The position numbers and the translations under genes are program-made. This document shows, piece after piece, positions 28,088 to 36,345 of a stretch of 64,000 nucleotides of DNA. How positions within the stretch are numbered: the stretch's first letter is position 1; each line of letters begins with the position of its first letter. The stretch comes from Candidatus Rokuibacteriota bacterium (GTDB lineage: Bacteria; Methylomirabilota; Methylomirabilia; Rokubacteriales; CSP1-6): NCBI GenBank assembly GCA_003220535.1, contig QHSU01000063.1:119244-183243 (forward strand), written 5' to 3'. The notes beneath the pieces are model-generated. The model was not told where the DNA came from, ran no database searches, and saw nothing but the letters and a program-made list of their open reading frames with translations.

Positions 28088-28943
28088 GGCCTTTTCGGAT
28101 AGCGCCGCCGTCCGTCCGACGTGGCTCCGGCGTCTGGCACGGAACCGGAACATCGTCATCGGCACGACGATCCTCGCCTGTGTGGTGCTGGCCGCGCTGC
28201 TCGCCGGTGTCATCTCGACCCACAATCCAAGACGGCTCAACCCGGCCGAGCGCCTGAAGGCGCCGAGCGCCGTGAACTACCTGGGCACCGACGAGTTCGG
28301 ACGCGACGTCTACAGCCTGGTCCTGCACGGCGCCCAGGTCTCGCTGCTCGTCGGCGCGACGACGATGATCCTGACCTCTCTCTGGGGCATCGCGATCGGG
28401 CTCATCGCCGGGTACTACCGCCGGCTCGATCTGGTGGTGATGCGCGTCATGGACGGCCTCATGGCCTTCCCCGCGATCCTCTTGGCGATCGCTCTCATGG
28501 CGGCCCGCGGCCCCGGCGTCGGCAACGTCATCTTCGCGCTCTCGGTCGTCTACACGCCGCGGACGGCTATGCTGATCCGCAGCACCGTGCTCAGCATCCG
28601 CGAGCTCGACTACGTCCAGGCGGCGCGCGCGCTCGGGCGCCGGGACCTCGTCATCGCGTTCCGCCACATCCTGCCGAACTGCGTGGGGCCGCTCCTGGTG
28701 CAGGCGAGCTTCATCTTCGCCTACGCGATTCTGGCCGAGGCGATCCTGGGCTTCCTCGGCGTCGGCGTGCCCCCCTACGTGCCCTCGTGGGGCAACGTCA
28801 TCGCCAGCGGCAAGAACGTCATCCGCGAGGCTTTCTGGGTGAGCCTCTTCCCCGGCCTCGCCCTGACGCTCTCGGGCCTGAGCCTGAATCTGTTGGGCGA
28901 CGGCCTTCGTGACGTGCTGGACCCGCGTTTGCGCGTACAGTAG
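28080..28943 (+). CDS. ABC transporter permease, DppC-like
   Basis: The product has 287 residues. Features are the N-terminal membrane helix (IVIGTTILACVVLAALLAGV), the DppC signature LGTDEFGRDVYSLVLHGAQ, five more helices and the EAA loop YVQAARALGRRDLVIAFRHI. The end LGDGLRDVLDPRLR is standard. It pairs with the DppB-like permease. No DppD/DppF ATPase genes follow; the next gene is YqeY. The transporter must borrow ATPases encoded elsewhere. Confidence 0.92.
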   Translation: MAEAFSDSAAVRPTWLRRLARNRNIVIGTTILACVVLAALLAGVISTHNPRRLNPAERLKAPSAVNYLGTDEFGRDVYSLVLHGAQVSLLVGATTMILTSLWGIAIGLIAGYYRRLDLVVMRVMDGLMAFPAILLAIALMAARGPGVGNVIFALSVVYTPRTAMLIRSTVLSIRELDYVQAARALGRRDLVIAFRHILPNCVGPLLVQASFIFAYAILAEAILGFLGVGVPPYVPSWGNVIASGKNVIREAFWVSLFPGLALTLSGLSLNLLGDGLRDVLDPRLRVQ

Positions 28944-28960
28944 GGATCACGGGAGGAGCC

Positions 28961-29419
28961 ATGGCACTCGAGCAGCAGCTCAACGACAAGCTGACGCAGG
29001 CGATCAAAGAGAAGGATGCGCGGACCGCCGACGTGGTGCGGATGATCAAGTCGCGCCTCGGCGAGCGCCGGACCGCCAAGGGCTTCTCCGGCACCGTGGA
29101 CGACGCGCTCGTCCTCGACGTCATCGGCGCTTATCGCAAGCAGCTCCAGAAGGCTCTCGTCGAGTTCGAGAAGGTCGGTGAGCGGGGCGCCGCCCACGTC
29201 GCGCAGCTCCACTTCGAGCTCGAGTTCTGCGAGCGCTATCTGCCGAAGGGCATGGACGAGGCCGCGCTACGCGCGCTGGTTCGCGAACGTCTGGACGCGC
29301 TCAAGATCGCCGACGCCAAGCAGGTGGGACGGCTGGTCGGCGACGTCATGAAGACGCACAAGGGCCAGGTCGACGCGGCGGAGGTCAAGCGGGTCGCCGA
29401 GGAGATGTTGAAGGGTTAG
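28961..29419 (+). CDS. yqeY: GatB/YqeY domain protein
   Basis: The product has 152 residues and is entirely YqeY: LNDKLTQAIKEKDARTADVV and MIKS in the N-terminal helical part, then ELEFCERYLPKGMDEAALRA and the C-terminal GRLVGDVMKTHKGQVDAAEV. This module resembles the tRNA-binding tail of the GatB amidotransferase subunit, and the stand-alone form has an unclear role linked to tRNA/amidotransferase function. It starts 17 bases after the permease with GGGAGGAG as ribosome site. It ends just before the convergent hydrolase gene. Confidence 0.9.
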   Translation: MALEQQLNDKLTQAIKEKDARTADVVRMIKSRLGERRTAKGFSGTVDDALVLDVIGAYRKQLQKALVEFEKVGERGAAHVAQLHFELEFCERYLPKGMDEAALRALVRERLDALKIADAKQVGRLVGDVMKTHKGQVDAAEVKRVAEEMLKG

Positions 29420-29442
29420 AGTACGTCCCTGCGATCTTTCAT
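29416..29442 (-). other. Strong ribosome site with an 8-residue stub ORF
   Basis: Just inside the 3' end of the hydrolase gene on the minus strand lies AAGGAGGTG, four bases before an ATG that opens MKDRRDVL and then stops. The quality of the ribosome site suggests the start of a former downstream gene whose body has been lost where the convergent YqeY gene now ends. It may instead be chance. Confidence 0.3.
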
Positions 29443-30458
29443 ATGGCACCTCCTTGCGTGAGCTTCATCTGCTCCAGCACGGCGCGCCCGAGGAGCCCGT
29501 ACGGGCTCGTCAGCGTCTCGATGATCTCGAAGTGGTTGTAGCCGTCGCCGACCAGCAGCTGCACCGGCTTGCCGGCCGCCGTCACCGCGGCGGCGAAGTC
29601 GCGCGCCTGGCGCTGGAACTCCGGAGTCTCGAGCGTGCCACAAGCGACGATCACCGGGGCGGTGAGCGTGTCGAGATGGCGTTGCGAGCTGAGCGCCTGC
29701 TCCATCTCGTCGGTGAACTTGACGTAGGCGTTGCGCGCCGACAGACGCACGGGCTTGAGGTCGTACATGCCGCTGCAGCAGAGCCCACCCTTCACCGTGT
29801 CCGCCGGCAGATTGAAGTCCCGGCGCCAGTCGGTCGTCAGGATCACGCCGGCCAGATGCGCGCCCGAGGAGTGGCCCGAGACGTAGATGCGGTCGGGATC
29901 GCCGCCGAAGCGCTGGGCGTTGTGCTTCACCCACGCGACGGCGGCCCGCACCTGCGCGGCCATCGGCATGAGGCTGCCGCCCACGTCCTGGACCGCGGCG
30001 AAGTCCGGCACGACGAAATGGGCGCCGGCGCGCACGAACAGCTCGGCCGGGAACGCGTAGTTCCTGGCGAGGCCGAGGCGCCAGGCGCCGCCATGGATGA
30101 AGATGTTGATCGGCGCGTTGCCGCGCCTGGTGACATACACGTCCAGCCCTTCGACGGGCGTAGCCCCATACGCGAAGCGCTGGGGCGCGCCCAGACGCGC
30201 GCGGACGCCTTCGCTGTTGGTGGCGTAGCGTTTGACCATCTGCTCGCGGTTGGGCGCCCAGGCGCTCTGATCGTAGGCGGCGTCGAGCTCGGCCTGATCC
30301 AGGTCGAGCCACACCCGCGGCCCCTTGACGCGGGGCGCGGGCTGCGCCGGCGAGGGCTGCTGGCCGAACGCGGAACCCCGCGCCATCAGAGTGCCCGCCG
30401 CCGCCGCGCCCAGCGCACTTCTGCGCGTGATCCGGACCGGTTCCGGACTCGTCGCCAT
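29439..30458 (-). CDS. Tat-exported alpha/beta hydrolase (arylformamidase/BD-FAE-like)
   Basis: The product has 339 residues. A twin-arginine leader (RITRRSALGAAAAGTLMARG) is fused to the hydrolase. The oxyanion motif is FIHGGAW, the nucleophile elbow is VSGHSSGAHL and the catalytic His is in GYNHFEII. It is a paralogue of the hydrolase at 9930-10796, sharing LDQAELDAAYDQ-like N-terminal and GGDPxRIxVSGHS core sequence. It probably hydrolyses an ester or amide in the periplasm. An AGGAGG ribosome site precedes the ATG. It is convergent with YqeY. Confidence 0.88.
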   Translation of the reverse strand: MATSPEPVRITRRSALGAAAAGTLMARGSAFGQQPSPAQPAPRVKGPRVWLDLDQAELDAAYDQSAWAPNREQMVKRYATNSEGVRARLGAPQRFAYGATPVEGLDVYVTRRGNAPINIFIHGGAWRLGLARNYAFPAELFVRAGAHFVVPDFAAVQDVGGSLMPMAAQVRAAVAWVKHNAQRFGGDPDRIYVSGHSSGAHLAGVILTTDWRRDFNLPADTVKGGLCCSGMYDLKPVRLSARNAYVKFTDEMEQALSSQRHLDTLTAPVIVACGTLETPEFQRQARDFAAAVTAAGKPVQLLVGDGYNHFEIIETLTSPYGLLGRAVLEQMKLTQGGAI

Positions 30459-30598
30459 GTGGCCCCTCCTGTCAAAGCCGTTGTCTCTCGCGAGGCGCTG
30501 TCACCCGACCGCCTACCCGACGGTCGAATCCAAGATACTATGTCACACGCGAACGGACGGGCGGACGACCTGTTGAGCCGTCGTCGGAGGAGGGCCCC

Positions 30599-31444
30599 AT
30601 GATCAAGCGTCTCCTTCCGCTCGATCGAGCGCAGTGGTTTCCGGACCGAATGATCCTTGGCGACCTCGTTTTTCGCTTGGAGCACTATAAGAACGACGAC
30701 TGGGATCTCGGAGATCAGTGCCTGGCGTTCTTCAAGGTCCGCGGGCTTGTGGATCAATACCAGGAGTTCTGGGCGCTCAGGCCGTCGTTTCGCGCCGAGA
30801 ACGTGGTCGAGCTGGGGATCTGGGACGGCGGCGGCGCCGCCTTCTGGTTCGAGATGCTCGATCCGAGGAAACTCATTGCCGTCGACTATTCACCCCGCGG
30901 CGACAGTGACTACTTTCGACGGTATGTCGCTCGCCGGATCCTGCAGGAGCGCCTGAAGACCTATTGGGGCACTGATCAAGCGGACCGCTCGCGACTCCAG
31001 CGTATCGTCGAAGATGAGTTCCAAGGGCCACTCGATCTGGTGCTCGACGACGCCTCCCATGTCTACGAGCCAACCCTGGCAAGCTTCGAAACGCTGTTTC
31101 CACTTCTCCGGCCCGGAGGATTCTACATCATCGAAGACTGGGCATGGGCGCACTGGAAGGAGTTTCAGGGGCCCAGATCGCCATTCGCCGGCCGGACCGC
31201 CCCGACCAAGCTAATTTGTGAGCTGGTGGAAGCTGCTGGCGGTGTAACGGGCCTGATCGCGAGTCTGACGGTCATGGTAGGGTTCACCGCCGTCGAACGC
31301 GGGCCAGTGGCCCTGGACAGGCCCCTGGCATTCAGCCTTCGCGATTACATCTCACGCGAGCCTTGGCCCAGAATAACGCGCGTGCGTGCCCTCGCCCGGC
31401 AGAAGCTACGGCGGCTGACCGAGCGTATGAGACTCGCTGGCTAA
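30599..31444 (+). CDS. Class I SAM-dependent methyltransferase (CmcI/O-methyltransferase-like)
   Basis: The product has 281 residues. SAM-binding motif I is VVELGIWDGGGAAFWF, the acidic loop is LIAVDYSP, motif IV is DLVLDDASHVY and the following strand is RPGGFYIIEDW. This set, with the DDxSH turn, resembles sugar or antibiotic O-methyltransferases of the rhamnosyl O-methyltransferase/CmcI group. GGAGGAGGG precedes the ATG. Base composition is less GC-rich than that of its neighbours, which hints at later acquisition. It is convergent with the amidase; beyond that lies a carbamoyltransferase, another sugar- or antibiotic-tailoring type of enzyme. Confidence 0.8.
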   Translation: MIKRLLPLDRAQWFPDRMILGDLVFRLEHYKNDDWDLGDQCLAFFKVRGLVDQYQEFWALRPSFRAENVVELGIWDGGGAAFWFEMLDPRKLIAVDYSPRGDSDYFRRYVARRILQERLKTYWGTDQADRSRLQRIVEDEFQGPLDLVLDDASHVYEPTLASFETLFPLLRPGGFYIIEDWAWAHWKEFQGPRSPFAGRTAPTKLICELVEAAGGVTGLIASLTVMVGFTAVERGPVALDRPLAFSLRDYISREPWPRITRVRALARQKLRRLTERMRLAG

Positions 31445-32851
31445 TTCAGCATCGGCTGGCGCTGAGCCCACGGGCGGGCCGCTTCGAACGCCGCCGAAGC
31501 CTGCAGCACAGTGAGGTCGGCGAAGCGCCGGCCGACGATCTGGAGGCCCACCGGCAGCCCGGCGGAGGTAAAGCCCGCGGGAACGGACGCCGCGGGCTGA
31601 CCCGTGAAGTTGAACGGATAGCTGAACGAGGCCCAGCGAATCCAGTCCCACGGGTGCTGGGGCCAGTGCGCGGGGTTCAGGCGGCCCACCGGGAACGCCG
31701 CGACCGACAGCGTCGGCGTCAACAGCAGGTCGAATTTCTCGAAGAGCGGCCGCACGCTGTCCCAGTAGGCGAGCTTCTCGCCGCGCGCCTCGACGTAGTC
31801 GACCATGCTGTAGTGCTGGCCGTCCTCGATGCACGCGACCAGCCCCGGGTCCATGCGGTTGCGCCACTCCCCGAGATACTGGGCGTAGTTCCCGGCCTCG
31901 TGGGCGCTCCAGAGACAGCGGATCAGGTCGTGCGAGTCGGCGAAAGTCGGCTTGACCTCCTCGACGACGCAGCCCAGATCCTCGAACGCCCGAACCGCCT
32001 GCTTCACCACGGCGGCGACTTCGGCGTCGACCGGGAACCGGCCGAGGTGGGTGCTGAATGCGACCTTCAATCCCTTGATCCCCGCGTCGAGTTTTCCGAC
32101 GTAGTCGTCGGGCGCGGCCTCAAGCGAGGTGCGGTCCCAGTCGTCGGGACCGGCCATGACGGACAGCATCAGGGCAGCGTCGGCTACCGTCCGCGTCATC
32201 GGGCCCAGGTGCGAGGCGTAGTCGTTGTTGGACGTAGGCCACATCGGGACGCGGCCGAAGGAAGGCTTGAGCCCGTAGATGCCGCAGAATCCGCTGGGGA
32301 TCCGGATCGACCCGGCGCCGTCCGATCCCTGATGGATCGGCCCGAGCCCCGCGGCCGCCGCCGCGCCGGCGCCGGCGCTCGAGCCACCCGTCGTCATGTC
32401 CGTGTTCCAAGGGATTGCGCGTGATGCCCGTCAGCGGGCTGTCGCCGAGCCCCTTCCAGCCGAACTCCGGCGTCGTCGTCTTGCCCAGCATGACACCGCC
32501 GGCCTGCTTCAGACGTCGTACGACCGGCGGGTCCACGTCGGGCACGCGGTGCTCGAAGATGAACGACCCGGACATCGTCCGCACGCCCTTCGTGTAGAGC
32601 AGGTCCTTGATCGAAAAGGGGATCCCGTGAAGCGGGCCGCGGACCGGGCCTTTCATCACCGCCTGCTCGGCCTCGCGCGCCGCGGCGACCGCGGCGTCGG
32701 CGGTGACGGCGCAGAACGCGTTGACGATCGGGTTGATCCGCCCGATGCGATCGAGAACGGCGCACGTCAGGTCCACCGGTGACAGCTTCTTGGTGCGGAT
32801 CAGCCCCGCCAGCTCGGTCGCCGGCATGAAGGAGAGGTCGGATGCGGTCAT
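31441..32851 (-). pseudogene. Amidase (AS family), interrupted by one frameshift
   Basis: An amidase-signature enzyme of about 470 codons is split at 32407-32413. The N-terminal part (32851 to the break) contains the catalytic Lys in HGIPFSIKDLL and ends GITRNP. The C-terminal part, one frame over, restarts as MTTGGSSAGAGAAAAAG and carries the nucleophile Ser in GSDGAGSIRIPSG. Relatives read NPWNTD across the join. Here an additional T in CCCTTGG breaks the frame. All catalytic residues survive in the two halves, so this is recent decay or an assembly error. It lies 12 bases downstream of the carbamoyltransferase. Confidence 0.8.
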
Positions 32852-32863
32852 CGGATTCCCCCG

Positions 32864-34621
32864 CTACTTCTTGGAGATCAGCCAGTGCCCGAGCGCCAGG
32901 TGCTGAAGCCCCGAGCGCTCGAAGGTGTCGACCGCGTCCTCCGCTGAGCACACGAGCGGCTCGCCGTGGAGATTGAACGAGGTGTTGAGCACGGCGCCGA
33001 TCCCCGTCCGCCGCTCGAACTCGCGGATGACGCGATAGTAGGGGGGGTTCCACGCCTCGTCGAGGATGTGGGCGCGAGCGGTTCCATCGTGTGGATGGAG
33101 CGCCGCGACGATCTCGTCACGGCCCTTGGGGTTCGACTGGAACGCGAGCATCATGTACGGCGAGGCGAGCCCCTTGGGGTTGATCAGATAGTCGGCCTCT
33201 CGTTCGCGGAGCACCGTCGGGGCGAACGGCATCCAGAAGTCCCGGTTCTTGATCATCCGGTTGATCCGGTCGGCCACACGGTGGTCCGACGGATTCGCCA
33301 GAATCGAGCGGTTGCCGAGCGCTCGCGCGCCGAATTCCATGCGGCCCGCGCAGCGCGCGACGACGCCGTCCGAGACGAGCAGGTCGGCGATCTTCTCCTC
33401 GATGACCGCGGGCTCGCTCACCCGGTAGCGGCTGGCCAGGTCGCGCGTCTTCACGACGGCCTCGATCGCCGCGGCCCCGACGTCGGGGCCGAGATAGGCG
33501 GGCCCGAACGCCCTGGGCGTCGGCGCGACGCCGGCTCGCGCGCAGACGTCCAGGTAGCCCAGGTAGGCCGCGCCGACCGCATTCGACTCGTCGCCACACG
33601 ACGGAAAGACGAAGAGATCGCCGAGCCAGCTCTCGTCGGCGATCAGCATGTTCGCTTTCACGTTCATGAAGACGCCGCCCCCCAGCCCGAGCCGTTCGCC
33701 GCCGTAGCGATCCCGCGCCAGCCGCGCCCAGCGCACCAGCGCCTCTTCGAGAATCTGCTGCGCACCGCCGGCGATCCCGTCGAAGCGAAGACCGAGCGTC
33801 GCCTCGAGCAGCGCGCGGTAGAGGGGCCCGCGCCGCCGCCACTCGAAGCGGCTTGGCCTTCCCTCCGTCATCGCGAACACGGCGCCGAGCGCCGTGGCGG
33901 CGCGCCTGGTCGCCAGCGCCGGCGCGTAGGGGGCCAGGCCCATCACCTTGTATTCGTGCTCGCCGGGCTTCATGCCGAGCAACAGCGTCACGAGCGTGTA
34001 GAACGAGCCGAGCGAGCCCGGGCCGCTCGGCGTGGCCTCGTGGCGGCTCAGGGCAACGCCTCTCGCGCTCGACACGGTTGCGCAGAGACCGTCGCCCGAA
34101 TTGTCGTTGGTGAGCACGAGCGCGGGCCGGCCCGCGAACGGCGATCCGAAGTAAGCGGCGGCGGCATGGCAGGCGTGGTGATCGACGAAGCTCACGCGTT
34201 CGTCTGCCAGGCGAAGATGGCTCGTCACGTGGCCGCGTCGCGCGGCGTCGGTGAGCGGCGCCTTGCCGGGCGCCGGATCGAGCAGGCCGAGCTTCGCGCC
34301 GAGCTTCCGCGCCCGCCCCGTCAGCCCGCGGCGCGGCACCTCGAGACCGACCGCGTAGTACCGGCGCATGTAGGTCTCGTCCCGCATGACGCGGTTCATC
34401 CACTCGTACGACGGAATGCGCGCCCCCGCGAGCACGACACGGTCGATGTCACGCGGTGCCAGGGCGAGGTCGTGCAAGAGCGCGTCGACGGCGCGCCGCG
34501 GGTAGCCCGCGTCGTTCTTCAGCCGGGAAAAGCGCTCCTCGGAAGCACAGCCGACGATCGCCCCGTCCTTGAGAACGGCGGCAGTCGCGCAGTGCGTCTC
34601 GCTGATACCCAGAACGATCAC
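32864..34621 (-). CDS. Carbamoyltransferase (NodU/CmcH/TobZ family)
   Basis: The product has 585 residues. The N-terminal ASKHA-type domain begins VLGISETHCATAAVLKDG and shows SEERFSRLKNDAGYP and the His cluster FVDHHACHAAAAYF. The C-terminal domain has KNRDFWMPFAPTVLRE, NTSFNLHGEPLVC and AVDTFERSGL. The family transfers carbamoyl from carbamoyl phosphate, through carbamoyl-AMP, to sugar or antibiotic hydroxyls. The start is GTG 34621. It is followed by the amidase; a methyltransferase lies beyond that on the other strand. The acceptor is unknown. Confidence 0.9.
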   Translation of the reverse strand: MIVLGISETHCATAAVLKDGAIVGCASEERFSRLKNDAGYPRRAVDALLHDLALAPRDIDRVVLAGARIPSYEWMNRVMRDETYMRRYYAVGLEVPRRGLTGRARKLGAKLGLLDPAPGKAPLTDAARRGHVTSHLRLADERVSFVDHHACHAAAAYFGSPFAGRPALVLTNDNSGDGLCATVSSARGVALSRHEATPSGPGSLGSFYTLVTLLLGMKPGEHEYKVMGLAPYAPALATRRAATALGAVFAMTEGRPSRFEWRRRGPLYRALLEATLGLRFDGIAGGAQQILEEALVRWARLARDRYGGERLGLGGGVFMNVKANMLIADESWLGDLFVFPSCGDESNAVGAAYLGYLDVCARAGVAPTPRAFGPAYLGPDVGAAAIEAVVKTRDLASRYRVSEPAVIEEKIADLLVSDGVVARCAGRMEFGARALGNRSILANPSDHRVADRINRMIKNRDFWMPFAPTVLREREADYLINPKGLASPYMMLAFQSNPKGRDEIVAALHPHDGTARAHILDEAWNPPYYRVIREFERRTGIGAVLNTSFNLHGEPLVCSAEDAVDTFERSGLQHLALGHWLISKK

Positions 34622-34702
34622 GACCCGACGATCATAGCAGCAAACCCCCTACGCCTCAGAGCGACGGACCCGCCGAATCGTCCGGGGGGATCGAGAGCGT
34701 GC

Positions 34703-34879
34703 GCTCGACCGCCCGGCGGTCCGAGGCCGGGCGCGGGGCGCGGGGCTGCTCTCCGCGACCCGTGTAGTCAGGAACGGTCCGACAATCAGGTCACCTGGAA
34801 CAGCCCCCGTGGCAGGTTTGCTAGCGTGGTCGCGGAGAGCAGCCCCGCGCCCGGCCTCGGACCGCCGGGCGCCTCGAGC
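34703..34879. repeat. Long inverted repeat downstream of livF
   Basis: The arms are 34711-34759 (49 bases) and 34829-34870 (42 bases). They are perfectly complementary except that the left arm carries a 7-base tandem duplication (GCGCGGG twice). A further six base pairs match after a two-base gap on the outside, reaching the livF stop at 34879. The spacer is 69 bases. The RNA would fold into a hairpin of over 40 base pairs at the end of the Liv transcript. A terminator, RNA-stability element or cruciform is possible. Confidence 0.75.
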
Positions 34880-35592
34880 TAGCCGCGGATCGTCCGCATC
34901 ACGTCTTCGTTGACCAAGACGTCGCGCGGCAGTCCGCTATAGATGATCTCGCCCCGATCGATCGCGTAGAGCCGGTCCGCCACCCGCGTGCCGTTGATCA
35001 GATTGGACTCGGCGATCAGGACCGAGATCCCCATCGCCTTGATCGTCTTGACCGCCTCGATCAGCCGTGTCACGACGACCGGCGCCAGACCCTCGAACGG
35101 CTCGTCCAGGAGCAGGATCGACGGCGAGAGCGTCATCGCCCGCGCGATCGCGACCATCCTCTTCTGGCCGCCGGAAAGATGCAGGCCCCGCCGCGTCATG
35201 AAATTCTTGACCTCGGGGAACAAAGAGAAGATGCGCTCGTCGGCGCTCTCCGCCCCGCCTTGAGCCGCACCCGGCTTGGCGAGCCACGCGGTGATCTGGA
35301 AGTTCTCCTCCACGGAGAGGTCGGGGAAGATCCCGCAGTCTTCCGGCGCGTAGCCGATGCCGAGCAGCGCGCGTTCGTGGGTCGGCAGCCGCGTGATGTC
35401 GCGCTCGCGAAAGGCCACGCGACCCGAGCGCAGCGGCAGGAGACCCATGATGCTGTCGATCGTGGTCGTCTTGCCGGCGCCGTTGCGGCCGACCAGACAG
35501 ACCGCCTCGCCGGGGCCGACCGTGAGCGAGACGTCGCGGAGGATTTGCGCCGGCCCCCGGAACGTGTTCATGCGCTCGATCGTCAGCATCAC
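34879..35592 (-). CDS. livF: Branched-chain-amino-acid-type ABC transporter ATPase, LivF-like
   Basis: The product has 237 residues. Walker A is GRNGAGKTTTID, the Q loop region is GIGYAPEDCGIFPDLSVEEN, the signature is HLSGGQKRMVAIARAM and Walker B is ILLLDEPFEGLAP. The PEDCGIFPDLSVEEN stretch is typical of LivF. GTG 35592 overlaps the LivG stop; ATG 35589 is one codon later. It is the last gene of the Liv operon and ends against the long inverted repeat. Confidence 0.93.
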   Translation of the reverse strand: MMLTIERMNTFRGPAQILRDVSLTVGPGEAVCLVGRNGAGKTTTIDSIMGLLPLRSGRVAFRERDITRLPTHERALLGIGYAPEDCGIFPDLSVEENFQITAWLAKPGAAQGGAESADERIFSLFPEVKNFMTRRGLHLSGGQKRMVAIARAMTLSPSILLLDEPFEGLAPVVVTRLIEAVKTIKAMGISVLIAESNLINGTRVADRLYAIDRGEIIYSGLPRDVLVNEDVMRTIRG

Positions 35593-36344
35593 CGCGCCTC
35601 CGTCGTGCCGATGAGCGTCGTCGTCACCGTCTCGTTGCGCCGGATCTCGTCCGGCGTCCCGTCGGCGAGGATCGCCCCCTGATGCATCGCGACGATCCGA
35701 TCCGAATAGTTGAAGACGACGTCCATGTCGTGCTCGATGATCGCCGCCGAGATGCCCGTCGAGCGGACCACGGACGTGACCGTGTCCATGATCGGCGCCT
35801 TCTCGCGCGTGCTGACGCCGCTCGTCGGCTCGTCGAGGAAGAGCAGCTTCGGGCGGAGCGCGTAGGCCACGGCCACGTCGAGCAGCTTGCGCTCGCCCTG
35901 CGAGATGCCGCCCGCCAGCATCCGCGCCTTCGTCTCGAGGCCGAACAGTCTCAAGATCTCGTGCCCCTCGTCCCAGACGGCCGAGTCGCCCGCCGCGAGC
36001 GTGACGAGATTGGCGGTCTTGCCCCCGCGCGAGAAGATCGTGAGCGCGACGTTGTCGAGCGCGGTGAGCTGGTCGAACAGGTTCACGAGCTGGAAGCTGC
36101 GCGCGATGCCGGCCTTGATCCGCCCGTGCACGGACTGGCGCGTGACGTCCTCGTTCCGGAACAGGATCTGGCCTCCGTCGGGTCGGAGGAGCCCGGAGAT
36201 CAGGTTCACGAGCGTGGTCTTGCCGGCGCCGTTCGAGCCGATGAGGGCGAGGACCTCGCTCTCCTTCACGGTGAAGTTCACGTGGTCGACGGCGTGCGTC
36301 TCACCGAACCACTTCATGAGGTCCTTCGTGACCAGGAGGCTCAC
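35589..36344 (-). CDS. livG: Branched-chain-amino-acid-type ABC transporter ATPase, LivG-like
   Basis: The product has 251 residues, start GTG 36344, one base after the LivM stop. Walker A is GSNGAGKTTLVNLISG, the LivG-type loop is GIARSFQLVNLFDQLTALDN, the signature region is ISQGERKLLDVAVAYAL and Walker B is LLFLDEPTSGVS. The signature reads SQGE, a normal variant in LivG. It forms a heterodimer with LivF to power the LivH/LivM channel. Confidence 0.93.
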   Translation of the reverse strand: MSLLVTKDLMKWFGETHAVDHVNFTVKESEVLALIGSNGAGKTTLVNLISGLLRPDGGQILFRNEDVTRQSVHGRIKAGIARSFQLVNLFDQLTALDNVALTIFSRGGKTANLVTLAAGDSAVWDEGHEILRLFGLETKARMLAGGISQGERKLLDVAVAYALRPKLLFLDEPTSGVSTREKAPIMDTVTSVVRSTGISAAIIEHDMDVVFNYSDRIVAMHQGAILADGTPDEIRRNETVTTTLIGTTEAR

Positions 36345-36345
36345 C

